A DNA stretch of 64,000 nt from Carallia brachiata (Eukaryota; Streptophyta; Magnoliopsida; Malpighiales; Rhizophoraceae), in NCBI GenBank assembly GCA_021464245.1, contig JADCRB010000002.1, positions 1,155,058 to 1,219,057 of the forward strand. The letters are read 5' to 3'. The notes below the pieces were generated by a model. It was not told the DNA's origin and searched no databases. It saw only the letters and a program-made list of their open reading frames with translations. A program made the position numbers and the translations under genes. Shown in pieces: positions 39,272 through 48,340 of the stretch. Within the stretch, counting starts at the first letter, position 1. Each line of letters begins with the position of its first letter.

Positions 39272-39388
39272 TGGTATTCCACTCGAATTTCAACATTGAT
39301 TTTGTGCTTGCCATACGAGCACACCCACAAAATTAACTAAGATTAACGGTTACAATAAATTTGGGCATGCCTGAATCCATGCTACAGT

Positions 39389-39416
<28 letters not shown>
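39389..39416. repeat. (TA)14 microsatellite
   Basis: An uninterrupted alternating TA run, adjoining the TCGGTTAACTGAA-rich repeat on its right. Confidence 0.9.
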
Positions 39417-39419
<3 letters not shown>

Positions 39420-39597
39420 GTATTTTGGTTCAATTCGGTTAACTACAGTTTTTTTAATATTAGAAACTGAAACTGAACTGAAAATTTCAGTTTTTATTCA
39501 GTTCGGTTAACTGAATATAAAATCGGTTCGGTTAACTGAAAATTCAGTTTGATTCAGTTCAGTTTTTTCGGTTAATTGAAATTTTTGATTTTTTTAA
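39420..39597. repeat. 'TCGGTTAACTGAA' repeat at the left edge of duplication copy A
   Basis: The words CGGTTAACTGAA and TTCAGTTC recur several times with inverted copies. This kind of phase-repeated sequence is common in non-autonomous plant elements. It ends where similarity between the two 1.7-kb duplicated blocks begins, so it may have inserted at, or marked, that boundary. Confidence 0.6.
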
Positions 39598-40053
39598 ACA
39601 CCCTTAATTGTGATAACACAGCAAGTATATCCGAGTCAGTCTTTCCCAAAACCGGGTGGAGTGATACAGTGCTCATCCACACAAAAATGAAATTGGAAAA
39701 TAGCACAAAAATCAATTTATCCACAAATTGATTATTGCTGCTGCTGGACTCCCCACACCTTTCAAAGCCTTTCATTCTCCACAGAGAGGAACGGGCAACC
39801 CCCTCCCAAAAAGGCACCCTTCACCCTTGAGGTACATTTGGCATACCTTTACTTTATCAGATTCATGGAGATACTGAAAAAAAAAAAAATAAAAGCTTTA
39901 TCTTTAGTCTTTACAAAAGAAAAAAAAAAAAAAAAGACAGAGTGCTTTAAAACCTATACAGCATCTGACCTTGTATTCGCATTCTTCACTATCAGATTTC
40001 TGCCACAAAAATATTATTTAATCAATAACTTGCATAAGGAAAACATGTCTACA

Positions 40054-41188
40054 TTAATTTATTGAAAAAAAAAACACCTTTGTCTTATACTTCAGGGGGT
40101 TGATGGGTTTGGGAGCCGTGGCCCTCAGTTCAGATTCACCATAAGCGAATTGACGTTGGTCTGCTTTTCCGCATCTTGGATAGTATTTACAAATATTTGT
40201 CTTGTAGAAATTATTGACTAGTAAAGTGAAAAATAAATAAATAAATAAACATAAGGCCACAAAAAAACATAAGAAAACATAAAATTTACTATTCACAATG
40301 ACATTGTTTTTTTTTATTATTTTCTTTCACACAACTTTTTCATATATCAAAATAATTTTTCTTTTCACATAACTCTTTTTCTCACAATTTTTTTTATTTT
40401 TATTTCTACCATTTTTTCTCATAATTTTCTCATCTATTCAAACAAATTTTTTCTCATTAATTATTTTCTCACAACTTTCTTTTCTACATTTTCTTTTCCA
40501 CCTAATTCTTATTTGTCCAAATGACTCACACAATTTTCTTTTCACACAATTTTTTTTCTCATTTATCCAAATAACTTTAACCTATTTCCAAATAGTTTTT
40601 TTTCATAATTTTCTTTGCACATGAGCTTATTTCTCACATCTTTCTTACGATCTAGACACACCAAATTTTTTGAACCCAACCTAAGGGCTTGTTTGTTTTG
40701 CATTCTTCGGGAAAGAATTACTTTTTCAATTATTATTATAATCATTACTTTATCAGTTTCTCACGATTTTTTATTTACACTTTCTTGCTCTACACTTTTT
40801 CTACTTATCTACAACTTATTTTTCACACATTTTTTTTCTTTTATAAATTATTATTTAACTTTCTTTCTCTACACTTTCTTCATTTATCTAAATAACTTAT
40901 TTTTCACATCACTTTTTCTCTCACAAATTACTATTTATTTTTCTTTACACTTTTTTCACTTATTTAAACAACTTATTTTTCACATCACTTTCTTTCTTAT
41001 TCCTTTCCAAGAACGCAATCTATTGATGAGTTTTCCTAACTCGAAGCCAGTACAATTAATCGGTATCCTTCGAACCCATTGAAAATGTCAAAAGCTACAA
41101 GAAAAGGCTAGCTCTAAGAAAAGATATGCGAGAAATGGGCATTACCATTTTCAGCGTGCTCATTCCTATCAAGCTCAGTGTTAGTCAT
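40054..41188 (-). CDS. Small spliced open frame of unknown function, copy A
   Basis: Exon 1 is 41188-41146 (MTNTELDRNEHAEN plus one base, GT donor); exon 2 starts at 40217 after an AG and joins in frame to give VNNFYKTNICKYYPRC, GKADQRQFAYGESELRA and PKPINPLKYKTK. It then either reads to a stop at 40054 (about 68 aa) or splices at 40078 into a possible third exon, 39999-39954 (KSDSEECEYKVRC). I do not recognise the family. It is short, has a few cysteines, is hydrophilic and has no signal peptide. Support comes from an equivalent gene structure in copy B at 42782-43984, with identical splice positions and a well-kept core. Against: the product is tiny, the 3' end is uncertain, and the intron is filled with a pyrimidine-rich MITE-like block. 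Confidence 0.4.
40310..40995. mobile_element. Pyrimidine-rich MITE-like blocks in the intron of copy A
   Basis: The plus strand is dominated by words such as TTTTCTCACAA, CTTTTCACATAACTC and TATCCAAATAACTT. At 40682 a phrase AGGGCTTGTTTGTTTTGCAT resembles a hAT-type MITE end; its partner (in copy B, TCAAACATACCATA near 43730) is deleted here. The block was present before the 1.7-kb duplication, since both copies have it. Confidence 0.5.
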
Positions 41189-41310
41189 GGTCCATCTTTG
41201 TTATTTTTTCCTCTCTCTTTTTCTTTATTTTTTTCTTTTTCGCTTTTTCTGATTCCGACTAGCCCATGATAATATAAAACCAACTAACTTTCGCGCTTAG
41301 CCAAGTAACT

Positions 41311-42344
41311 ACTTTTTTCACGAAACTCTCTACTAATATGGTTATTGTGTGAATACTGAACACGGAGGTAGAAAAAATGGTGTACATACACGCATACATG
41401 ATACACATGACATTCCTTCGCGCCCTTTGAACGTGAATGTGATGACAATAAGCTAAAAAGTTTACATTTCTTTTGTCTCCCCTTAATAAACAAAAATTTA
41501 AAAAAGTTGACATGATATAATATACCAAATTATATTATAAACTTTAATAGACTCTTCCTGCTTCATTACTTCTTTGAAATAAAGAAGCCAATGAAATTAT
41601 ATTATCCAAAAAAGAAAGCATCATTGACCAATCAAATTGTATTATCTAAAAAACAAAACATTATTGAATTTTTAATGTTGTGATGAGGTAGCATTTAGTG
41701 ATTAAAAAGCTAATACACAATTCAGCCTCAGGGAAAGAATTTCTCAAAGAGAAAGATAAACGAAAGACTAAAACTGAAATAATATTTTATGTGGAATGAT
41801 TCAGCCTTAGGCTTACATGAGTATTTAAAGCTAAATTCCATGACTAGAAAAGGAAATGGTTTAAGAATAAAATCAAAATAAAAAAAGAAAAATAGAATAA
41901 GTCTAGGATATTTTAGAATATTCAATATTCCAAACGTTAAAAGAATATGCTAGGAAGATACTTGAAACATTCTAGAATATTTAATATTTCAAAACATTCA
42001 AGGAATATGTTATGAAAATACTTAGAATATTCTGAATGCGCTTGGAAGACAAGTCTTCTAAAATTCTCTTTTGAATTTAGGCATTTTCTTATGATCTCTT
42101 TGCTTTAAAAAGTCTTGAACTACTCGTTCTATGTCATGTGATTTTGTCACTTAAATGTCTAACAGTTTCGTGGCATTCAATATTAGTATTCAACAACTCA
42201 TTGGAATGTCATATCACCAATCATAGCACATATGTCTTTCTCATCCTTACTAACTGATATGGAATGTTGCAAAGTTGCCTCCCTCTAAAATAAAGCAGTA
42301 ACAAGAGGCGGTTGTGATAAAGTAGCAACAAGAGGCAATTATGA
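41311..42344. other. Spacer between duplicated blocks
   Basis: Holds AT-rich sequence with repeated words such as TTAGAATATTCAATATTCCA and GAATATTTAATATTTC (41905-42000), suggestive of a decayed retroelement terminus, but no open frame or tRNA primer site was recognised. Near 42298-42360 an approximately 30-bp unit (TTGTGATAAAGTAGCAACAAGAGG and variants) is tandemly repeated at the left edge of copy B. Confidence 0.4.
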
Positions 42345-42781
42345 TAAAGCAGCAAGTATATCCTATCCCGAGTCAGTCTTTCCCAAAACCGTGTGCAGTG
42401 ATACAGTGATTATCCAGACAAAAATAAAATTGGAAAGTAAAACAAAAAACAATTTATCCACAAATTCATTATAGCTACTGCTGAACTCCCTACACCCTTC
42501 AAAGCCTGTCATTCTCCACGTAGAGGAACGGGCAGCCCCCTCCCCAAAAAGGCACCCTTCACCCTCGAGGCATTTGGGCACACCTTCTCTTTGTCAGATT
42601 TATAGAGATACTAAAAAAAAAAAAGTTTATCTTTAGTCTTTACAAAAGAAAAAAAAATTACAACACTGAATGCTTTAAAACCTACATAGCATCTGGCTTT
42701 GTATTTGCATTCTTCACTATCACATTTTTGCCACAGAAATATTATTTAATTAATAACTTGCATAAGGGAAACATGTGTCCA

Positions 42782-43984
42782 TTAATTTATTGAACAAAAA
42801 AACACCCTTGTCTTATACTTCATGGGGCTGATGGGTTTGGGACCCGTGGCCCTCAGTTCAGATTCACCATAAGCGAATTGACGTTGGTCTGCTTTCTTGC
42901 ATCTTGGGTAGTATTTACAAATCTTTGTCTTGTAGAAATTGTTGACTAGTCAAGTGGAAAATAAATAAATGAATAAACATAAGGCCACAAAAAAACATAA
43001 GAAAACATAAAATTTACTATTCACAATTACATTGTTTTTTTATTATTTTCTTTCACACAACTTTTTCATATATCAAAATAATATTTCTTTTCACATAACT
43101 CTTTTTCTCACAATTTTTTTTTATTTTTATTTCAACCATTTTTTTCTCATTAATTTTTTTCTCACAACTTTCTTTTCTACATTTTCTTTTCCACCTAATT
43201 TTTATTTATCCAAATGACTTTCACAATTTTCTTTTTACAAATTTTTTTTCTCATTTATCCAAATAACTTTCAACTATTTTAAATATTTTTTTTTCATAAT
43301 TTTCTTTGTATAGAAATTTCTTTCTCACATGTTTCTTACAATCCAGGCACACCAATTTTCTTGAACCCAATATAAGGGCTTGTTTGTTTTGCATATCTTT
43401 TCCACAAGAAAGAATTACTTTTTCAATTATTACTATAATATAACTCTATCAATTTTTCATATTTTTTATCTACACTTTTTTCTCTATACTTTCTCTACTT
43501 ATCCAAACAACTTATTGTTCACACCACTTTTTCTGTTATAAGTTATTATTCAACTTTTTTTCTCTACACTTTCTCCATTTATCCAAAAAACTAATTTTTT
43601 ACATTACTTTTTCTCTCATAAATTACTATTTATTTTTATCTCTCTATCCTTTTTTCACTTATTTAAACAACTTATTTTTCACATCACTTTCTTTCTCATT
43701 CATTTCCTTTTCACACCTTTTTTCTCAATTCAAACATACCATAAACGAATATTCATGGCTTATTGGACCTAGTGTAAACGAAACTCAAAGAATGCAATCT
43801 ACTGATGGGTTTATTTAACTCGAAGCCAATGTAAAAAGAAAACCTAATTGATTAATGGGTATCCTTCGAAACCATTGAAAATGTTAAAAGCTACAAGAAA
43901 AGGCTAGCTCTAAGAAAAGATATGTGAGAAATGGGCATTACCTTTTTCAGCGTGTTCATTCTTGTTAGGCTTAGTGTTAGCCAT
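42782..43984 (-). CDS. Small spliced open frame of unknown function, copy B
   Basis: Exon 1 is 43984-43942 (MANTKPNKNEHAEK, GT donor at the same place as copy A); exon 2 starts at 42945 and reads VNNFYKTKICKYYPRC, KKADQRQFAYGESELRA and PKPISPMKYKTR to a stop at 42782. Compared with copy A, the core ADQRQFAYGESELRAT is identical, while most other exon 2 differences change the amino acid, so I see no strong sign of selection on the whole frame. The acceptor for the tentative third exon of copy A reads CAA here instead of CAG, so that exon could not be used in the same way. It may be expressed or may be decaying. Confidence 0.35.
43374..43743. mobile_element. hAT-like MITE within copy B
   Basis: The left end reads AAGGGCTTGTTTGTTTTGC and the right end, reverse-complemented, reads TATGGTATGTTTGAATTGAG, the GTTTG-type terminal pattern frequent in plant hAT MITEs. 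The interior is pyrimidine-rich. No exact target duplication was resolved. Confidence 0.5.
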
Positions 43985-44221
43985 GGTCCATCTTTGTTAA
44001 TTTTCTCCTCTATTTCTTTATTTATTTTTTTCTTTTTTGATTTTTCTGATTCCGACTAACTAATCATAACCTAAAACCAACTAACATCCAAGTAACCGCT
44101 CTTTACACGTGCTAGGTAGCTACCGAGGGAAAATTTTGGAACTTGACTGGGCCCGGAGAACCAATACATGACCTCTGATATGGCCCCAAACTGTCAAGTG
44201 TCAAAAATTAAAATTAAAAAA

Positions 44222-44612
44222 AATTTTGGCTGTAAAATTTAGTAACTATAAGTAACTATAAAAACGATATAATAGACGAAATATACAATATTTTCTTATA
44301 CTTATAAACAAAGCATACGACACGTCAAAGAGAAATATATAATTAATGTGAACAGATAAAATATATAACGTAGTAGAGTAATTACAAACAAAAAATTATA
44401 CAATATGTCAAATATAATTGTATGAGTCATGTGAATAACTATTAAAAATCAAAATTTTTAATTTGAGAAGTATATGACTGTTCAGTTGAGTCATATATTT
44501 CTCTTTGGTATGTCATATGCTTTCTTTGTAAGTATAAGAAAATGTCATATATCTCGTCTATTGTCATTTTTATAGTCATTTTTAGCCACTAAATTTTGCA
44601 TCCACAGTGGTC
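44222..44612. mobile_element. MITE with arms of about 115 bp
   Basis: Bases 44222-44340 and 44490-44612 are inverted copies: the left arm has AAAATTTAGT, ATAGACGA, TTTTCTTATACTTA, CAAAGAGAAATATAT; the right arm reverse-complemented has the same words in the same order with few changes. The spacer is about 150 bp. The RNA could form a long hairpin. No coding capacity was seen. Confidence 0.8.
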
Positions 44613-45029
44613 CTCAATTAAAAATTGTTGCACATTGCTTTATTTATTATATTATTATTATTATTTTAATATCCCTATAATTATTGGCCCAATTTCTTTG
44701 GTTTTTTTTTTAAAAAATTTTTCCTGACTAAAGAGACTAATGTTTGGTAGCTAGAAAAAATTAGCTAGAGGAAAGAGGCAAAAATGACCTGACGAGCTAG
44801 ACCTCTAAAACAACAAATTATTATATTTTAAAAATAGTGTATTTTTTAATTAGGGTACGCCAAATTACCATTTTTAATGTTAAAATTTTAATTTTTTTGT
44901 AAATTAAGAGTCACGAAGTATTGCATTATCGGTCCAATGACTTTACAGTATTTTTTTTTTTAAGGAAACAGAAAGTTTCAAAAAAAAAATTAAATTATTC
45001 TGTTAGGATGTAGGAGTACCAGTCAATGA

Positions 45030-46138
45030 TCTCAAAATTGAACCGGACCGACTGGTTCGACTGCAATAATTGGGAACCGGTCCCTTGTCCGATTTGGTTC
45101 ATAGCCTAAAACATGATAGATTAAGAACCAGCTGGTTTTTGATGAACCGGGCCGGTTCAACAGAAAATCGGAGAATCGGTCCCAGATTCTCCAGTTCGAT
45201 TTGCCTAAATAATTTTCAAAAATTCAAACATAAGTGAGGCTACAAAGGATCGAACTCATCACCTCAAAGTTGAGAGCAGTGGATGGTTGCCACTACTCCA
45301 CCAATTGGTTGTAATGAAACTTGGGCAAATAAAATATATATAGTAGAAGTTTTTGTTTCTTTTTTTGAAAATTAACTTATTCATATATAATGTTATAACT
45401 TAAACCATATATAAATTTAATCTTTAAAAAAAAAACTTTGTGACTTAAAAAAAGAAAATAAATCTTTTTAATTTTAAACATTTTTTTAAGTTAAAATATT
45501 ATTTTTCTCTTTAAAAAGGCACAAAAAATTACTTTAAAATAAAAACACACCATTTTAATATGCTTAATAATTAAGTTTTTTTATACATAAATTAGTTACT
45601 TCCCTAGTTGATTACATTAAATATTTTGTTGATTTTATCATAAATTAAATTATAAATTACATATAATTGAATAGATCAAATACAATTTAGACTCTTTATT
45701 CATTAATAATTTCATATTTAAGAATTATAATACATAAATTAGTTTAATATAAAAATACATAAATTAGAATGTACTTTATTTCCAATTTATTTGAGTTAAA
45801 TTATTTGTATATATCAATACATTATATTAATAAATTTTAATATATACTAAATTATATTAAATTATTTTGCCTTTATTTACCTATCTGTATATAATATATT
45901 TCTTCATTTTCTAATATTATTATTTGTTAAATTATAGATTACATGTGCTTAAGTCTCTCACATATAATTTTATAATATGTATAATACTTATTTTTATATG
46001 TTATCATATATTATATTAAAATTTTTTATATATTTAATATTAAATACCAGTTTTACCAGTTCAACCGCAGTTAAAACGGTTGAATTTTGAACCTCTTAAC
46101 TCTCTGGTTTAATGAGCAGTTTGGTTCTTAAAACCTTG
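45030..46138 (+). repeat. 'ACCGGTTC' dispersed repeat, copy 2
   Basis: Starts near GAACCGGACCGACTGGTTCG and ends near CAGTTTGGTTCTTAAAACC. The end region matches copies 1 and 3. It is longer than the others because it contains a SINE-like insertion near 45220-45316 and extra AT-rich sequence. Confidence 0.7.
45220..45316 (-). mobile_element. tRNA-derived SINE fragment
   Basis: On the minus strand an A-box-like TGGTGGAGTAGTGG is followed about 35 bases later by a B-box-like GATGAGTTCGATCC, the spacing of an internal RNA polymerase III promoter. The fold is not a good tRNA and there is no anticodon arm I would trust, so this is a SINE or tRNA relic rather than a tRNA gene. Confidence 0.5.
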
Positions 46139-46544
46139 GGACTAGTATGCGTATGATTTTTTTTTGCGCAAACCAGTACACGTACGATGCCCCTAGTGTT
46201 ATTGTTTAATTAACATTTAAGATAAATTCCATCCTACATATTTACTTATTTATGTGTTTTTATGTTTTTATCCACTTTTTTTTTTATTAAATTTCATCAT
46301 TCAACTATTTTTTATCTATTATTTATATCTTCTGTTATTTGTTGGCTGTTATTTTATTACCTGATCTTTAATCAATTGCCACCTTATATTATTTTGACAA
46401 GTAACTGTCATGTCAGTTGCTGACGTGACATTTTAAAAACAAAGTGTGTTTTTTTCTCAAAATTTATACTTTTAATTTTTAAAAACAAAAACAAACAGAA
46501 AAAAAAAAAAAAACCCAAGATCTAATATGTTCTCAGCCTAATGA
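46139..46544. other. Short spacer between repeats
   Basis: AT-rich spacer separating two copies of the ACCGGTTC family. Nothing coding or structured was seen. Confidence 0.5.
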
Positions 46545-47185
46545 AGTAAGAACCGGACCGGACCGGCCGATTCAATCGAAAAAATTGAGAATCGGTCCTA
46601 AGTTTGGTCCGGTTCAAGTCTAAAAATGGAATTCAGACCGGACCGAAAAAAACCGGTCAAAAATCGAAAAAATTGGTCAAAAACTGGAAAAACCGACAAA
46701 AAATTGAACCGGTTCAATTTAAAACAAAAAATTTTAAATTATAATTTGACCCAAAACTTTATCTAAATTATAATTAAGACTCTAATTTTAACTAAAAATA
46801 TTAATTTAGTCTTCAATTGATTAAAATGTTCAATTTAATCTTTAAAATTTAAAAATTAATATTTAATCACTATTTATAAATATTATATTTTCAATTAATT
46901 TTTATAAATTATATTTTGTTAAATATACTAATTGTAATATTCTTAATGTATGTAAATATTAATATAATTCTTAAAATACACTTTATTTTAAATATTTATT
47001 ATCATTCTTATATAATATAACATTTTATATAATTATATAAATTATATAAAAATTTAATTTTTATATATTTAATATTAAATATCTGTTTTACCGATTTAAC
47101 CGCGATTTTACCGATCAAACTAGTTGAATTTTGAATCTCTCAACTTTTCAATTTAATGATTGATTCAATTCTGACATCTTTGTCA
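46545..47185 (+). repeat. 'ACCGGTTC' dispersed repeat, copy 3
   Basis: Starts near GAACCGGACCGGACCGGCCG and ends with TTGAATCTCTCAACTTTTC followed by ATTTAATGATTGATTCAATT. Same orientation as copies 1 and 2. The density of ACCGG words in the first 150 bases is the clearest of all copies. Confidence 0.75.
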
Positions 47186-47264
47186 AAGCCCAATAAAAAA
47201 GGAACGAAGCAGTGGCGGCGGTTGGGTGGTCGAAGTAGTGCTTAGTGATGACATGTTTTCCTTT

Positions 47265-47764
47265 GGGATAAGCATTTTTGAGGTCCTAAACTTTTAGGTT
47301 TTTTTACGTTTGAGTCCTAAAACTTTTTAACATTTCATTTGAGTTCTAAATCTTTTAATTTTTTACTATATCAGTACTTTAAGTTACGAAAAGTAATCAA
47401 TCTATTAACAAGTGAGTTTAATTTAATAAAAATCATTTGAAAAAGCTTAAATACATGAGTTAAATATTTTTTTCATCAACAAAATATGCATATTAAATAT
47501 TTTTTTAATCAACAAATATACGAATTAAATATGCAACATGCATATTTTTTTATAGAAAAGACATTCAATTCATATATTTAATCTTTTTTAAATAATTTTT
47601 TGTAAAGTTAAAATTATTTTTTAATAGATTGATCACTTTTGTTAAACAAAGTGACTGATTTGATAGAAAATCAAAAAGTTTAAAACTCAAATAAAATATA
47701 AAAAAGGTTTAGAACTGAAATATAAAAAAATTTAAATATTTAAAATTAAAAAAATGCTTATCCC
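47265..47764. mobile_element. Mutator-type MITE with 9-bp target duplication
   Basis: The element begins GGGATAAGC and ends GCTTATCCC, and the inverted similarity continues inward for over 100 bases. It is flanked by TTTTCCTTT at 47256-47264 and 47766-47774 (one extra base lies between the right terminus and the right flank copy). A target duplication of 9 bp is the signature of Mutator-like elements. There is no transposase, so it is non-autonomous. Confidence 0.85.
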
Positions 47765-47774
47765 ATTTTCCTTT

Positions 47775-48082
47775 CCCCTTTCCCTGCCTTTCCTTTTCTT
47801 CCCTCTTTTGTTTTTATTTTATAAAAAACAAAAAATAAAAAGAAGTTGAAGAAGGGACAGAGCCTGAGGCGGCGGCGGCGGTGTTGATGGCCGGGGTGGT
47901 GGTGGTTGGTGGGGGCGTGGTGGGGAGATGAGTATATGAGAAGAAGGGCTCTTGTAATAATGTATATAACAACTGAAGCTTTTAACATTGTTAGGTAAAT
48001 TAATTAATCAATTAAAAGATCCAAATTCAAATTCGATTCAAGCAGTTAAATAACAATGCAAGGATCGGCCATGGCTTCACGG
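47775..48082. other. Spacer with GGC/GGT-rich patch
   Basis: Contains a short GGC and GGT/GTG-rich patch (47869-47925) that stands out from the AT-rich surroundings. Open frames across it are low-complexity. No gene is called. Confidence 0.4.
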
Positions 48083-48340
48083 ACTGAAGAAGAGATCCGG
48101 GGACTCGTCTGGATATGTAGACCATGAATTGAGCGAAGGTAAAGTGGATTGGAGGAGTCGGGGACTCGTCTGGTCAAACTCCGTGGTGACGAAGTGGAAG
48201 AACGCGTTTTGCGGGCTGGAAGCGTGTTTCAGAACCGAGTGAACGGCAGCATTGACCGGCGAAGATACTCCGAGTCCAGGGTCATGGCTATGCGAACCCA
48301 AGTCGGGTCATAAGAAGCCACCGCCAATGAAGTTACAAGG
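48083..48340 (-). pseudogene. GATL (galacturonosyltransferase-like) N-terminal fragment
   Basis: The minus strand encodes the start of the GT8 domain of GATL proteins: WVRIAMTLDSEYLR in one frame, then AAVHSVLKHASSPQNAFFH in another, then LLQSTLPSLN, then FMVYISRR in a third. The breaks lie near 48250 and 48127. Real GATL proteins are about 350 aa and continue well past this point, with the DxD metal site further on; none of that is present here. GATL enzymes act in Golgi pectin or xylan synthesis; this copy cannot. Confidence 0.8.

Larger units (their letters stand above)
39598..41310. repeat. Direct duplication, copy A
   Basis: Matches 42345-44100 in the same orientation over about 1.7 kb. 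Shared landmarks include CGAGTCAGTCTTTCCCAAAA near the left end, TTGACGTTGGTCTGCTTT in the middle, the long pyrimidine-rich block and AGGGCTTGTTTGTTTTGCAT. Copy A lacks about 110 bp present in copy B near 40995. The minus strand contains a small spliced open frame (separate entry). Confidence 0.9.
42345..44100. repeat. Direct duplication, copy B
   Basis: Same orientation and order as copy A (39598-41310), with scattered substitutions and small indels. It retains the full hAT-like MITE (about 43374-43743) whose right end is deleted in copy A, so copy B is nearer to the ancestral arrangement in that part. Confidence 0.9.

Noticed and set aside
41700..42160. LTR of a copia-type retrotransposon
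   Set aside because: Repeated AGAATATTC-type words look retroelement-like, but there is no matching second LTR, primer-binding site or polyprotein in the window.
45220..45316. tRNA gene on the minus strand
   Set aside because: A- and B-box-like words are present but no proper cloverleaf or anticodon arm could be drawn; treated as a SINE relic.
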